A stretch of 64,000 bases of DNA from contig NC_134568.1 in assembly GCF_050947875.1 (NCBI RefSeq), positions 200,432,043 to 200,496,042 of the forward strand. The letters run 5' to 3'. Made by a program: the position numbers and the translations under genes. Below are positions 42,789 through 54,713 of this stretch, in pieces (positions within the stretch are counted from its first letter, which is position 1; each line of letters begins with the position of its first letter). Origin of the DNA: Dermacentor variabilis. Taxonomy: Eukaryota; Arthropoda; Arachnida; Ixodida; Ixodidae. Below the pieces are notes generated by a model. The model was not told the DNA's origin. It did no database searches and saw only the letters and a program-made list of their open reading frames with translations.

Positions 42789-45239
42789 AGGAGAGAGAGA
42801 GACATAGAAGAGAGGAAAGGCAGGGAGGTTAATCAGACGCACGTCCGGTTTGCTACCCTGCTCTGGGGAAAGGGGTATAGGGACGAAAAAAAAAAGAGAG
42901 AGAGCACAGTTTCGCGCACATTTGAAGATTCACACCGAGTCTACACGCAGTTGCGAAGACCTGTCGACTTGAGGTACTTCAACAACACTTTCTTGGCTTT
43001 CTGTGCCATTGACGCGTACGGCCATCGTCCAAGGATCTTCATTTCCGAAAATGGTCTATAGTCCAGCTGTCTCAATGCTGTCCGGAGAGCTTCACGCTCG
43101 ACGTCGTAGTGGGGAGATAGGCAAAGGATGTGTTCAATCGTTTCTATAGTTCCACAAGAGTCGCACGTGGGCATATCCGCCATTAGAATACGGAACGAGT
43201 AGGCCTTCGCAAATGCCACCCCGAGCCAGAGGCGGCACAATACTGTCGCCTCACAATGTGAAACATTTTGGCACTTGTAGCTTTAAGGATGGATCAAGCC
43301 TATGAATATGACACTTCGGGAGGTTTGGAGAAGACCATTATTTGTGTGTCATAGCTTTAGCCACGATATGAAGCTTTCTTGCAGCGTCGGTTCTGGATAA
43401 GGGGACTGGAACTGGTCGGACTTCCAGATGGGCAGACCGGGCCGCTTCGTCGGCGAGGTCATCACCAGCAATGCCAGTATGTCCAGGTAGCCACTGGAAT
43501 ATAATTTCATGCCCTTTGGCAATAGCTTGATTGTGATCTTCTCTTATTTCATATGTCAGCTGCTCACGAGTCCTATGGTATGGGGCAAAATGCAGGCTAT
43601 GAAGAGCTACCTTCGAGTCGCAAAATATCACCCATTTCTAAGGTGTGTCTTGCAGGAGATATTTGACGGCAGCACGCAGGGCAGCAAGCTCTGCCGTCGT
43701 TGATGTTGTCATGTGTGACAGTTTGAATTTGATTGTAGTTCTCGTAGCCGGAAAGACAACGGCACCTGGAGAGCTGGTAGGTGAGACCGAATCATCGGTA
43801 AAGATGTGTATTCGGTCGCTGTAAGTATGTCTCGTTGATTAATAGCAGTGTCATCTGTTTCAGAGCTATTTTTGGGTGATTGGCTTTCTTCTTTACATCC
43901 GGAATACTTTAGCTCACCTGAGGCTGTTGGAGACACCACAAGGGCAATGAAGGCCTTGCTGCTGGTATGTATCCCAATGGAAAACAATCTGTATAGGTTG
44001 TGATAACTTAATAAAATGTCGCACCAGGTCTATGCGATGGCATGAACGCCAAGCCATGATCGGGGACACGGGAAATATGATGGATATGCGTCCTGAGACA
44101 ATCTACAGCAAAGCATGTTTGGATGGGATGATCTTTGGCGAACACGATTGTTGCAGCTGTTGATGCACAGCGAGGAAGTCCTAAAAACATGCGCAGTGCT
44201 TGGCCCTGTAAGCTCTCGAATGAGCGAACATTTGACTTGCACGTACTAGATAACACTGGAGGGATGTAGTGTAGATATTCTGGGAATAGAGCTCGGTACA
44301 ACGGAAGCATGGAGCGTACAGATGTGGCCCATGTTTTCCTCCCGCACATGAATCTCAGTATCTAGGCAATCGACAACAGTTTTTTCTTCGGGTACGTGCA
44401 ATGAGGGCTCCTGGAAAGATTTCGGTCGATTATTACACCCAAGAATCGATGGGTATTTCTATAGGTGATAGTGTGTCCATTAATGGAGACCGGGTATGGT
44501 GTCATATGTTTACGTGTGAATACAATCAGTGCACATTTCTCGGTCGATACAGTCAAGCCTTGTGTTTGAAGGTATGCTGATGTCAAAGTTGCTGTCCGCT
44601 ACACTTGCGCGCGAACCTGAAGGCGAGTTACCGCAGACGTCCAAAGGCACGTCATTTGCGTATATCGAGAAGTGGATTGTTTTAGGTAAAACTTCAGCTA
44701 ATCCAATGAGTGTCACATTGAACAACGTGGGAATCAATACTCCTCGTTGAGGCACGCCGCCGTAAGTGTAATTAATATTAAGCTGTGGGGCCATCTTCTG
44801 TTTGTACAAAAAACGACCGGCGAGTTATATAGTCGGATAGCCAGCGAAACATTCGGCCGCCAATTCCAATAGTCTCCAGGGTGTTGATGACGGCGTCATG
44901 TGCAACATTGTCATACGCGCCTTTCACGTCGAGAAAGAGCGCAACTGATATGCGCTCACAGCTCTTCACCTGTTGCACAAACGTTGTCAAGTCAATGACG
45001 CTATCCATTGAGGAACGACCCCGACGAAAGCCTGCCATGGAAGCGGGGTAGATATTGTAACGCTCTAGATACCATTCTAGACGCTCAAGGACCATCCTTT
45101 CCATCACCTTTTCGATGCATCCGGCCAAAGCAATATGACGATATAATGCCAAGTCCAACAGAGATTTTCCCGGCTTTAGCAAAGGTACCAGCCGACTTAC
45201 CTTCTATTGCCGGGGAACTGTAGGCAGGAACAAGTAGGT
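42789..45239 (-). mobile_element. I-like LINE delta inserted in the RTE element
   Basis: Minus-strand, 5'-truncated at the start of RT. The 3' end is a GA-rich tail (42790-42815, plus strand) followed by the ggaggttaatcagacgcacgtccgg block shared with 13459 and 5149. The 7-bp direct repeat AGTAGGT (42782-42788 and 45233-45239) flanks it. Confidence 0.85.
42941..45182 (-). pseudogene. ORF2 (RT, RNase H, zinc knuckle) of LINE delta
   Basis: Broken frames in order: RT fingers and palm (45182-44778; FRRGRSSMDSVIDL, FLDVKGAYDNVAHD), active-site block at 44809-44510 with PQRGVLIPTLFN and YANDV instead of YADDV, thumb (44586-44008; YRNTHRFLGVIIDRN), RNase H remnants (about 43990-43338; IFCDSKVALHSL, WLPGHTGIAGDDLADEAA) and C-terminal CDSCGTIETIEHILCLSPH (43240-42941). 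Several frameshifts and an altered catalytic box make it inactive. Confidence 0.85.
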
Positions 45240-47197
45240 GAGCTCTCCCAGGTAACAAATGACCTAATAAAGAAACGACAAAGCATGAAAGTCCCCAACT
45301 CAAGAGATCAGACAGAATTCGCGGAACTGTCAAAATTGATCAACAAGGATAAAGTAAGGGATATTTGAAATTATAACGTGAGAAAGGCTGAGGAAACAAT
45401 AAAAAATGGAGGCAGCATGAAATCAGGTAGAAGAAAACTTAGCATGGGGCAAGCCAAGATGTATGCACTAAAAGATAAGCAGGGTAATATCATCAGAAAT
45501 TTCGAAGATATAGTAAAATCAGCGGAATAATTCTGTACTAACCTGTACTGTACCCGGAGCAGTCACGCTACCTTCATTCGAAGTAGTAATGAACAGGATA
45601 CAGAGGCTCCTTCTATAACTATCCATGAAGTTAGAAGGGCCTTGCTAGACATGACCCGGGGAAAAGCGGCAGAAGAAGATGGAACAAGAGTTAAGTAATC
45701 TAAGATGGAGGAGATATGCTTGAAAAGCTTGCAGCCCTTTATACGCAATGCTTCACGACTTCAAGTGTACCAGAGAACAGGAAGAATGCCAACAGTATAC
45801 TAATCCACAAGAAGGGAGACGGTAAAGAATTGAGAAATTATAGGCCCATTAGCTTGCTTTCAGTATTGTGTAAGATATTCACCGAGATAATTTCCAATAG
45901 AATAAGGTCAACACTTTAGTCAACCAAAAGAACAGGCAGTCTTCAGGAAGGGATATTCTCCAATTGATCACATCCATGTCTTTAGTAAGGCAATAGAGAA
46001 ATTTGCAGAGCACGATCGACCTCTCTATATGGCTTGCATAGATTAAGGCAGTTCATTCAGTAGAGATACCAGCACTGATAGAGGCATTACGTAATCAAGG
46101 AGTACAGGATGCATACGTGAATATCTTGGGAAATATCTACAAAGATTCCACAGCTACCTTCACAAGAAAAGTAGAAAGTTACCTATCAAGAAAGGGGTCA
46201 GGCAAGGAGACACAATCACTCCAATGCTATTCACTGCATGCTTTGAAGAAGTATTCAAGCTATTAAACTGGGAAGGGTTAGGAGTGAGGATGAACGGCGA
46301 ATATGTCAACAACATTCGGTTTGCAAATTGCCTTGTCGTGTTCAAAACACTGGGGACGAATTACTACAACTGATTGAGGACCTTAACAGAGAAAATGTAA
46401 GAGTGGGACTGAAGATTAATATGCAGAAGATAAAGATAAGGTACGATAGACTGGCAAAGAAACAAGAGTTCAGGATCGCCAGCCAGCCCCTAAAGTTTGT
46501 AAAGGAGTACGTTTATCTAGGGGAATTACTCACAGGGGACCCTGATCATGAGAAGGAAATTTACAGAAGAATAAAAATGGATTGGAGTGCATGCGGCAGG
46601 CATTGCCTGATCCTAACTGGGAGCTGACCATTATCATTGAAAAGAAAGGTGTACGATCACTAAAGTTTACCGGTGCTAACATATTGGACGGAAACTTGGA
46701 GGTTTACAAAGAAGCTCAAGAAGAAGTTAAGGACCTCGTGAAGAGCAGTGGAACGAAAAACGTTAGGTGTAACGTTAAGTTACAGGAAGAGAGCGGTGTG
46801 GATCAAGGAGCAAACGCGGATAGCCGATATGTTAATTGACATTAAGAGAAAAAAAATGGAGCTAGGCAGGCCATGTAATGCGTACGATGGACAACCCGTG
46901 GACCATTACAGTTACAAGATGGGTTCCAAGAGAAGGGAAGCGCAGTCGAAGACGGCAGAAAACTATAATAGGTGGGGTGATGAAATTACGAAATTTGCAG
47001 GCGCCAGGTTGGTATCAGTTGGCGCAGGACAGGGGTAATTGGCGATCGCAAGGAGAGGCCTTCGCCCTGCACTGGACATAAAAATAGGCTGATGATTATG
47101 ATAATCAGATCTCTCAATGACAAAGAGCAATCTCACTGACACATTTTCAGTCTATTTTCGTGCAACAGTAATCCTCTAGACTCGCCCCCCACACACA

Positions 47198-47386
47198 TGT
47201 ATATATCATAAAAGCCAACAGACACCAAGGACAACATAGGGGAAATTGTACTTACTAAGTGAATTAAATAAATGATAAATTAACGGAAATGAAAGTGAAT
47301 AAAAAGAACAGGCCGCAGGTGGGATACGAGTCCACGTCTTCGCATTACGCTTGCGATGCTCTTACCAATTGAGCGACCGCGGAGCC
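47198..47386 (-). mobile_element. Second tRNA-derived SINE family
   Basis: On the minus strand 47382-47312 is tRNA-like: CGGTCGCTCAATTGGTAAGAGCA (A box) and a B-box-like GTGGACTCGTATCCCACC, with acceptor-like ends CCGCGG and CCTGCGG. The A/T-rich body follows to 47198. The sequence to the right (47387-47480) looks like part of a larger repeat I associate with tick genomes, so the unit may be longer. Confidence 0.65.
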
Positions 47387-47489
47387 GTTTTCCCGTCCAC
47401 TTTCTGGGGTATTTATGTTTTACTACTAGAACCAACCCTGGGAGTGTTAGCCAGCGCCACCAGCCACAAACCTAGGCGGCGGATGCCGA

Positions 47490-47630
<141 letters not shown>

Positions 47631-47639
47631 CTTGCCTCC

Positions 47640-48122
47640 CACCCTAAAAATAGTTGGTACGCCACTGTCACAGATAGATTGTAGGGTAGTGACTAGTGTT
47701 GAAAACACAATACACGGAAATGTGGGATCACGAATTTATGAATATTTCTTGCATTGACAATACGTTGACAGTATTCTAAACAAGCTAAATGTGCAATGAA
47801 ATCTGTTAGAAGTGTGTGTGAAAATTGCATCCTATATAATAAACGGTATAGATAATTACGTTCGATTCCAATGATTATAAACAATTCGTAAGCATTTCTC
47901 GTCGTTGATAATGGTTCCATAGTTGCGATGGGGCGTATGATTTTTTTCTGTAAGGTAATAAGTCTGTTTATATTAGCTTTGGTAGTTGTACACCAGACCA
48001 ATCCACAATAGCTTAGGTGTGAATTAAATAATGCATAGCATATTTGTAGTTTGGCTGATACCGAGAGCATGCTGCGACAATGGGATACATTACCTGTCAC
48101 AGAAGATAGCCTTCTGGAAAAA
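47640..48122 (-). pseudogene. LINE reverse transcriptase thumb fragment
   Basis: The minus-strand frame 47693-48100 includes ICYALFNSHLSYCGLVWCTT and LITLQKKIIRPIA, the thumb signature of Jockey/CR1-type LINEs (compare [16 protein letters not shown] ... VQNRAARFI). It breaks off at the mariner at 48125. It is probably a fragment cut or bordered by that insertion. Confidence 0.65.
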
Positions 48123-48124
48123 TA

Positions 48125-49455
48125 CGAGGGAGAATAAGAAAGCCTTTACCCGTATTTTTTATTAGCCAAAAAAAGGTACATACAGGTAATTACTAATATA
48201 CGTACTATTCTACGTACCTTACACTATTTTTCCACATAGTCGCCACACCGGTTCAGATATATGTCCCATCGTAGCACTAAATTTAAGATGCCCCTGTGGT
48301 AGAATTCGTTCGGCTGACTGTGGAACCATCGTCGGACTGCTGTCTTTTCTTCATCGTTGCAAGTAAAGTGCTGTCCTGCCAGGAAGTTCTTCAGCAGACT
48401 GAAAACATGGAAATCACTAGGGACGAGGTCCGGACTGTATGATCGGTGGCCCAGACTTTCCCTGTGAAATGACCGGAGCTTGTCGGCGGTTCTGATTGCC
48501 ACAAGTGGCCTCGCATTGTCGTGAAGAATAAAAGCGCTGTCCAGATCGAAAATTTCCCGGCGTTTTCGCCTTATGGCAGCCAGCAGACGTGACAGTGTGG
48601 AATAATAACTGTCGCTATTGATGGTTGCACCTTGTGGCATGAAATCCAGCAGGAGCGGTTCTCGGCGATCTCATGCAGAAGACCGTTAACATCACTTTCC
48701 CAACAGATGACAATGAACGGATTTCTCTTGTCACAGGCGAACCCAGATGTTTCCACACCATGCTCTGCTGCTTCGATTCCGGCGTGAAATACAGTGTCCA
48801 CGTTTCATCGCCAGTAACAATTTGGTCCAGGAAACTTGTACCCTTCTCGGCATACCGTTGCACATGATCCAGTGAAGCAATCATTCCATTGCCTTTTATC
48901 ATGTCCTCCAACTGCTTAGGCAACCACCGACACCCACCTTCCGGTACCCCATAAGGACCCGTGAACGATGTAAACACTCCTGTACGAAATGCCAAGCTAC
49001 TGGAAAATGTCCTTCAGGTGCACACGGCGATCCACTTTTACCATTGCATCCACGCGCGTAATGTCGTCAGTCAGCGACGCACGTGCCCTCTCCGAACGCT
49101 CATTGTCATGCAAGTCTTCACGGCCTTTTGTGAACTCGCAAGACCACGACCTCGCACTTCTCAAAGCGAGATACCTTTCTTCATACGGGGGCTACATTTC
49201 CTGTGGATTTCGATGGGCGTTCGTCCCTTGCTCCAAGGAAAACGTGTCACATTCCGTTGCTCCTATGACGTGATCGTGGGAAGCACAACCGCCATCTTCT
49301 ACAACTTACAGCAGCACCGTGCCGCTGAGCTACGGGCAGATAAGGCCGGGCCTGTCCAAGAAAGGTTCACCGCTGGGAATGGATATGTTGACTTCGCATT
49401 TACAACTGTAATTTGGCTCAACAATTAGGGGCAAAGACTTTCTAATTCACCCTCG
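48125..49455 (-). mobile_element. mariner element, full length, decayed
   Basis: 1331 bp. Inverted ends: left cgagggagaataagaaagcc; right on the minus strand CGAGGGTGAATTAGAAAGTC. TA target duplications at 48123-48124 and 49456-49457. Same family as the deleted copy at 14700-15438. Confidence 0.92.
48224..49200 (-). pseudogene. mariner transposase, frameshifted
   Basis: Catalytic blocks on the minus strand: VTGDETWTLYF (first Asp, about 48815-48785), LHDNARPLV (second Asp, about 48530-48505) and YSPDLVPSDFHVF (third Asp, D34D spacing, about 48440-48405), ending GDYVEK at 48224. The first block is in the frame 48615-48995 and the others in 48224-48640, so there is a frameshift near 48620. The N-terminal DNA-binding part to the right is also broken. 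It is a cut-and-paste transposase in intact relatives, inactive here. Confidence 0.88.
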
Positions 49456-49457
49456 TA

Positions 49458-49799
49458 GTTAACATGTGTGTCCAAGTAGATGTAAATAGACCAGCGTGCG
49501 ATAACACGCTTCAGAGTCTTACATGAACACTGATATCAAACTTCAACAAGGTTCGCGCCACTGTGCGTGCGCCAGAATTTCTGTAAACAGTGTAAATATG
49601 ATAGATATTTTGTTTCTATTTTCTGTCATTTTTATGCTTTCTTAAGAAATATCTAGATGCCTCACTCCCTTGCCTCCGCTGGCCGACGTTCATGTGCGAG
49701 CGCCGAGCTATAGGGGGTTATAATGGTGCCACTGGCGGAACCTTTCTTTCCTTTTCCTCCCCAAACAACCAATAATAGAAATGATATAACTACTTCAAG
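49458..49799. other. No gene recognised
   Basis: Short stretch between the mariner and the next LINE. The segment 49680-49745 is locally GC-rich. Nothing else was identified. Confidence 0.5.
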
Positions 49800-50735
49800 C
49801 CATCCCAGCGTGCAAATTAGGTTGTTTGTGGACGACTGTGTGCTTTTTCGAGAAATCACCTCAACCAATGATCAAGCTGATTTAAATGCTTCTCTAGCTG
49901 GCATTATTGATTGGTGCAAAACGTGGGGAATGTGGCTTAACGCTGAAAAGACGGTCTTTCTTCGCTTCACTCGTCAGAAAGCTCCACTAACCTTTAGTTA
50001 CACGTTAGGTTCGTTGCCTTTGCAGGAAGAAACAAAATATAAGTATTTGGGCGTCACAATTACTAACAACATATCATGGAATTTACACATTGATAATATC
50101 TGTTCTTCAGCCTTGCGTAAATTATATTTTTTGCGACATAAACTTAGAAATTCCCCATCTAACGTAAAACTGCTTGCTTATAATTCATTAATTAGACCGA
50201 AGCTTGAATATGCATGTGTTGTTTGGGACCCGTTTACTAAACAAAATATTAAATGTCTCGAAAGGGTACAGAAAAAAGCCGTACGATTCATATATTCTAA
50301 ATTCTCTCGCTATGATTCCCCCTCACAAATAATGCGTGATAATGGCATCGAAGTCCTTGAGCAGCGAAGGCAACACTTCAGAATTCGATTTCTTTCCATG
50401 CTTATTAATGGAGACTTATCAATTAATCCTGCATCGTTTCTGTCCAGTACAACGTCTAGGCTTACTCGACACCATCATTCGAATTCACTAACACCTTATT
50501 TTGCACGGACGGATGTATTCAAGTATTCTTTTTTCCCCGAACTATAACAGACTGGAATAACTCGTTGTTGCCTGTTTCAATTGATTGACTCATTGTACTA
50601 CTCTTGTGTCTTGCCACCCTACTTGATTGAATAATGCATTGTTATAGTGTGTTTAACCACCCTGCTTGGACCTTTTCTAGGTCTGCAGTATGAAATAAAT
50701 AAAATAAATAATAAAATAAAAATAATAAACAAGGC
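49800..50735 (+). mobile_element. CR1/L2-like LINE fragment, 5'-truncated
   Basis: Begins inside RT just before the catalytic box and ends with an A-rich tail of AAAT/AATA units (50692-50731). The left edge is placed where LINE-like translation starts. No convincing target duplication was found. Confidence 0.8.
49805..50547 (+). pseudogene. RT C-terminal half of CR1/L2-like LINE
   Basis: Open frame entering as VQIRLFVDDCVLFREI (YADD-box equivalent, here FVDD), then [47 protein letters not shown] and VQKKAVRFIYSKFSRY, ending near FFPEL. This is the second half of a Jockey/CR1/L2-type reverse transcriptase, uninterrupted but lacking fingers and endonuclease. The ATG at 49723 lies in flanking DNA and is not a real start. 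Confidence 0.85.
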
Positions 50736-51269
50736 TTTCGCGTGATCTCGCGCCGTGCCCTATAAGGGAAGAATAGTGCGGTCCGAGCCGGCGGCAAAGC
50801 TCTAGATTCCTGAAGGTATACACAGGAACTGGTAGCGCCAGTGGCGTGAACAATCGGGACAGTGTGCGGCGCAATCGGGGCAGGCACTGAATCTCACGTG
50901 ACGGTGCCGCTATATGCCGGCGGGGGCTGGTGCACATACAACCGATCAGGGTAATTCATTTCTAGCGGCCATGGCTACTGATAGGCTCAAGTGTGTTCAG
51001 CAGAGGCAACGCGGTAGTCTGAGTGGTGGGCGACGATGTTTTCCCGGGGATCGCTTCGCGTGCTTCGTCTACGGGCGCAACGCAGGCATGGGCTCCGGCA
51101 GCGAGGGGATAAGAAGGAGACAAGTGGTGTCGGAAATTGTTCTTCCTGGTACGGCCCCGACAACCGCTTAGCATATTCGTACGGCTGGCTTGGCTGCGGT
51201 TGTTTTACATGCTGCAAGTATTCACGCAGCATTCACGCAGCTGGCGCGGAAATCTGTCTCGTGCGGCAC
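50736..51269. other. No gene recognised
   Basis: GC-rich single-copy-looking DNA between two LINEs. Overlapping frames on both strands show no domain. A short tandem (cacatggttcatgg, about 51279-51295) lies at the LINE edge. Confidence 0.45.
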
Positions 51270-51289
51270 ATGGTTCATGGCACATGGTT

Positions 51290-51754
51290 CAAGACTTGCA
51301 GCTTCGTCTTGACGATTCTGAAAACCGCTCCCGCAGGAACAATCTAATTTTCTACGGTCTGCCTGACTCATCCCCCCGTGAAACATATGCCGAGTCTCAA
51401 AAAATTATCGCTGATCATTGCTTAGAACACATGGAAATAGCCTTAGATCCCAAAGATATAGAGCGTGCCCACCGGCTTGGCCGTCATACCCCAAACCATC
51501 TACGCCCTATCATTGTGAAATTCATATCATCCAAGACAAAAGAAACCATTCTATCTAGAGGGCCCAAATTTAAAGGAACGAAATTCAGTGTAGGCGAAGA
51601 TTATACCCGCCGCGTCCAAAATATTCGAAAGCACTTGGTTGCATTTGCAAAAGAAACAACTAATAAATTCTCACTCCGCTATAAGACGCTTCATATCGGG
51701 CCCAAGCGCTACTTCTTTGACGAAAAGACTAACTCAGTGAAGGAAATCGCATAG
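51290..51754 (+). pseudogene. ORF1 protein of CR1/L2-like LINE, N-terminally truncated
   Basis: Open frame with a short heptad-like helix (LQLRLDDSENRSRR), then NNLIFYGLPDS, DIERAHRLGRHTP, RPIIVKFISSKTKE and FSVGEDYTRRVQNIRKHL, ending KEIA. This is the RNA-binding ORF1 type with an RRM-like fold known from many LINEs (related to the L1 ORF1 arrangement of coil then RRM). The start codon belonging to the element is not present. Confidence 0.75.
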
Positions 51755-51829
51755 CAGATAACTTTTCGGCGCCGGTCCCCACAATGCCCTCTATCAGCCT
51801 GTCATCCTAGAACCAACTCCCGAACCACC

Positions 51830-52552
51830 CTTTGCCTTTCCGTCATTTTCACAAATATACGCAGCTTCCTTCCCAAACGAGACCTTGTATCTAACCTTGT
51901 ATCGTCGTCCGGAAGCAACATACTTGTACTAACAGAAACATGGCTCAACGAAAACATCAGCGATTCTGAAGTTCTGCATGATCTGCCAAATTTTCGCCTC
52001 TTTCGCAACGACCGCGAGGCTTCTCGAGGTGGCGGTGTTTTAGTCGCCATTAATCGAGAACTACCATTCTCGCTTGTCAACATCACTTCTCACCTTGAAA
52101 TTATGTGGCTCATTTGCCGCACTGTGCCAATAACAACACTAATTGGTGTCTGCTATCGACCGCCACATAATAGCCCTGACTTCCCCCGTGAGTTTAACAG
52201 TGTTTTGCTACAATTAACAACTATGTATCCAAGTGCACGAATTATTCTTTTTGGTGACTTTAACTACCCTTCTATAAACTGGCACCAACCTCACGTTACC
52301 GTTTCTCAAGAGCCTCGAGAATTTGTCGACGTATGTCTCAATTTTAATCTTTCACAGCTAATAACTGAGCCAACTCGCATCACCCAGACTTCACAAAACA
52401 CTCTTGATCTCATTCTAACTAGTCATCCTGAGACCTTAGCTTCTATTACTTACCTGAGGGAAATCAGTGACCATAAAGTTATTCACGCCTCATTTAACAT
52501 TACTCCCGTTCAAAGGAAAGTGTCCAAAAAAAACAATAAAGCTTTACGATAA
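51830..52552 (+). pseudogene. AP-like endonuclease of CR1/L2-like LINE
   Basis: Motifs in one frame: SNILVLTETWLNE, RLFRNDREASRGGGVLVAI, IGVCYRPPH, IILFGDFNYPSINWH, NTLDLILTS and [11 protein letters not shown], the standard endonuclease set. It lacks a recognisable start. It runs out of frame at a run of eight A (about 52528-52535): removing one A would connect it to RT, so a single-base slip (or an assembly error) separates the two. Confidence 0.88.
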
Positions 52553-54617
52553 GGCCGACTACGCAGCAATAAATAATGAACTAAACTCCCTCTTACCCAC
52601 TTTTGAACTTCACTTCCATCAGCATACAGTCGACGAAAACTGGTCAATATTTAAACGCAAAATTAGTGATCTAACGAGCAGATACATTCCAAAGTGCACT
52701 ATAAACTCTGATTCCCAAAATCCTTGGTTCAATAAAACGCTCAAAAGACTCAAAAATAAAAAGCAGCGGCTGTACCGTGCAGCTAAACTTAGACCCAGCT
52801 CTTCTGCATGGGAAAAGTACTACAGCGCTGAAGACGCGTACTTAGCAGAAGTGAAAAGCGCGAAACGTTTCTTTCTTCACAACGACTTACCCAAAATGAT
52901 AACAACTAACCCGAGAAAATTTTGGAACGTGATAAATCCCCAGGAATCGCACGACATCACCCTTACTAATGATAACGGCGACTCTGTTAGTGATGTTCAG
53001 TGTGCCGATATATTTAATACTGCCTTTTCATCAGTATTCACGATAGAACCTGAAGATACATTCCTTTCACTACCATCCATTACTGAACTAGCAATGCCAG
53101 CCATAATTTTTCATCCAAATGGCATTTCGTGCGCAATCGACAAATTGAAAATTTCATCGTCAGCCGGAACGGACGAAATTAACACTAGGTTTCTCAAAAA
53201 CACTAAGGACATTTCATCCAAGTTTTTATGCTTATTGTTTTCTCAGTCACTCGCCACAGGTATCATCCCAGAAGACTGGAAGATGGGGAAGGTCGTTCCT
53301 GTTTTCAAATCAGGTAACAGAGACTCTCCACTCAACTATCGCCCCATTTCCCTAACTAGCATCCGTTGTAAACTAATGGAACACGTCATCTACTCCCAGA
53401 TAATGCAGCATCTAGACTCTATAAATTTTTTCACTCCATCCCAACATGGATTTAGAAAAGGCTTATCATGTGAGACACAGCTTGCCATCTTTCTTCACGA
53501 TCTTCATTCCAATCTTGATGCTAACTTACAAACTGACGCCATCTTTTTAGACTTTGCCAAAGCATTCGATAAGGTACCTCATCAACGTCTACTCTTAAAA
53601 CTTTCCAGACTAAACTTGCATCGAGAAATTATTGCATGGTTAAAAGAATTCCTCACACATCGTTCACAGTCTGTTACTATTAACAACTACTCTTCTAACC
53701 GTCTACCAGTAACATCGGGCGTTCCTCAGGGAACTGTCCTTGGCCCCCTCTTATTCTTAATTTATATTAATGATCTGCCACAAAATTTATCATGCCACGT
53801 CCGTCTGTTCGCCGACGATTGCGTTATTTATGCCCCAATTACTAATGCAGCTGATCAAGAATCCCTTCTGGACAATCTTAACCGCATTCAATCATGGTGC
53901 AATCACTGGTTGATGACGCTTAATCCCAATAAGTGCAAACTCATGTCTTTCCATCGTCGTCACAACCCGCATTTATTTACTTACAAGATTTCCGATTCTC
54001 CTGTCGAACTCGTTCCGTCCTATACTTACCTCGGTATCACTATCAGCAATGACTTATCATGGCGCGAGCACGTAACAAAGGTAATATCATCTGCGAATAA
54101 AAAACTAGGCTTTCTTAAACGTCATCTTCACGACGCCCCTCAAAATGTAAAGCTACTTGCTTATAAATCATTAATCAGGCCAAAACTTGAGTATGCATCC
54201 GCCATCTGGAATCCACAGCAAGCTTACCTCATCGACTCCTTAGAAGCTGTTCAAAACAGAGCCGCCCGTTTCATTCACCGTTCATACTCATCCTATATTA
54301 GTGTTTCATCTCTCAAGCTACAGTCCCAATTATGCAGTCTTTCCCTCCGTCGCCGTATTTCTAGCCTGTGCCTATTTCACAAATTTTATTATTCCCAGCT
54401 CAAACAGCAGCCATACATCTGCGCACCGCCATCACGCACGTCTCGCCGAATTGGTCATCCGCTGAAAGTCTCACGCCAACGTGCCCGTACGACTACATTT
54501 TCCAAGTCATTCTTCCTCCGAACAGCAAGCGACTGGAACGACCTTCCCCATCAAATTGCAGCTATCACCTGTCCATCAACCTTCCTAGAAAAAGTTACAT
54601 CCCACCTGTCATCATGA
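52467..54617 (+). CDS. Reverse transcriptase of CR1/L2-like LINE
   Basis: Long open frame; the genuine part begins about 52535 after the A run. Landmarks: [94 protein letters not shown] (catalytic box, about 53797-53835), [44 protein letters not shown] and [11 protein letters not shown], ending near [10 protein letters not shown]. No stop interrupts it, so RT itself looks intact. It copies LINE RNA at the nicked target. It needs the upstream endonuclease in frame to work as one protein. Confidence 0.9.
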   Translation: MTIKLFTPHLTLLPFKGKCPKKTIKLYDKADYAAINNELNSLLPTFELHFHQHTVDENWSIFKRKISDLTSRYIPKCTINSDSQNPWFNKTLKRLKNKKQRLYRAAKLRPSSSAWEKYYSAEDAYLAEVKSAKRFFLHNDLPKMITTNPRKFWNVINPQESHDITLTNDNGDSVSDVQCADIFNTAFSSVFTIEPEDTFLSLPSITELAMPAIIFHPNGISCAIDKLKISSSAGTDEINTRFLKNTKDISSKFLCLLFSQSLATGIIPEDWKMGKVVPVFKSGNRDSPLNYRPISLTSIRCKLMEHVIYSQIMQHLDSINFFTPSQHGFRKGLSCETQLAIFLHDLHSNLDANLQTDAIFLDFAKAFDKVPHQRLLLKLSRLNLHREIIAWLKEFLTHRSQSVTINNYSSNRLPVTSGVPQGTVLGPLLFLIYINDLPQNLSCHVRLFADDCVIYAPITNAADQESLLDNLNRIQSWCNHWLMTLNPNKCKLMSFHRRHNPHLFTYKISDSPVELVPSYTYLGITISNDLSWREHVTKVISSANKKLGFLKRHLHDAPQNVKLLAYKSLIRPKLEYASAIWNPQQAYLIDSLEAVQNRAARFIHRSYSSYISVSSLKLQSQLCSLSLRRRISSLCLFHKFYYSQLKQQPYICAPPSRTSRRIGHPLKVSRQRARTTTFSKSFFLRTASDWNDLPHQIAAITCPSTFLEKVTSHLSS

Positions 54618-54713
54618 AAAAAAAAATGTTTTACTTTCTCACGTTAACCCCACCCCTTATGTAAAACCCCCTACAGGGGGTCTTTAAGGAAATAAAAATG
54701 AAATGAAATGAAA

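Larger units (their letters stand above)
42535..47083 (+). pseudogene. RTE-like reverse transcriptase, interrupted and decayed
   Basis: The first part (42540-42788) encodes the linker between endonuclease and RT (LKLVLANKYAGLEQRDEDE). The second (45240 on) has IHKKGDGKELRNYRPISLLS (45805-45865), KGVRQGDTITPMLF (46190-46235), and IRFANCLVVF where FADD is expected (active site lost), then INMQK, YVYLGELLTGD, and the C-terminal WGDEITKFAG ... DRGNWRSQGEAF typical of RTE. Many stops and frameshifts. The endonuclease is missing by 5' truncation. Confidence 0.85.
42535..47100 (+). mobile_element. RTE-like LINE, 5'-truncated, split by LINE delta
   Basis: Own sequence 42535-42788 and 45240-47100. 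The 3' end gaataggctgatgatt-like tail is typical of RTE elements. The perfect 10-bp direct repeat ATAATCAGAT flanks it (42525-42534 and 47101-47110). Reading resumes across the inner insertion (KAPRQPVG | ELSQVTNDL), confirming that one element was split. Confidence 0.88.
51270..54713 (+). mobile_element. CR1/L2-like LINE, nearly full length
   Basis: ORF1 remnant to 51754, endonuclease about 51830-52552, RT 52467-54617, then a 3' end with the hairpin ACCCCC-TACA-GGGGGT (54666-54681) and a tail of ATGAA-type units (54696-54713). The 5' end is truncated within ORF1; the exact edge is uncertain. Only one frameshift separates endonuclease from RT, so this is a fairly young copy. Confidence 0.88.

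Noticed and set aside
47312..47382. A functional tRNA gene
   Set aside because: Paired A and B boxes are present, but the sequence continues into a SINE-type body and the arms have mismatches, so it is a SINE head.
49723..49804. ATG at 49723 as the start of the LINE RT fragment
   Set aside because: The first 27 or so residues (MVPLAEPFFPFPP...) have no LINE similarity; the element begins about 49800, so the ATG is in flanking DNA.
52467..52535. ATG at 52467 as the true start of RT
   Set aside because: The first part of that frame overlaps the endonuclease end ([10 protein letters not shown]) in another frame; RT similarity begins after the A run, so this is one ORF2 split by a slip.
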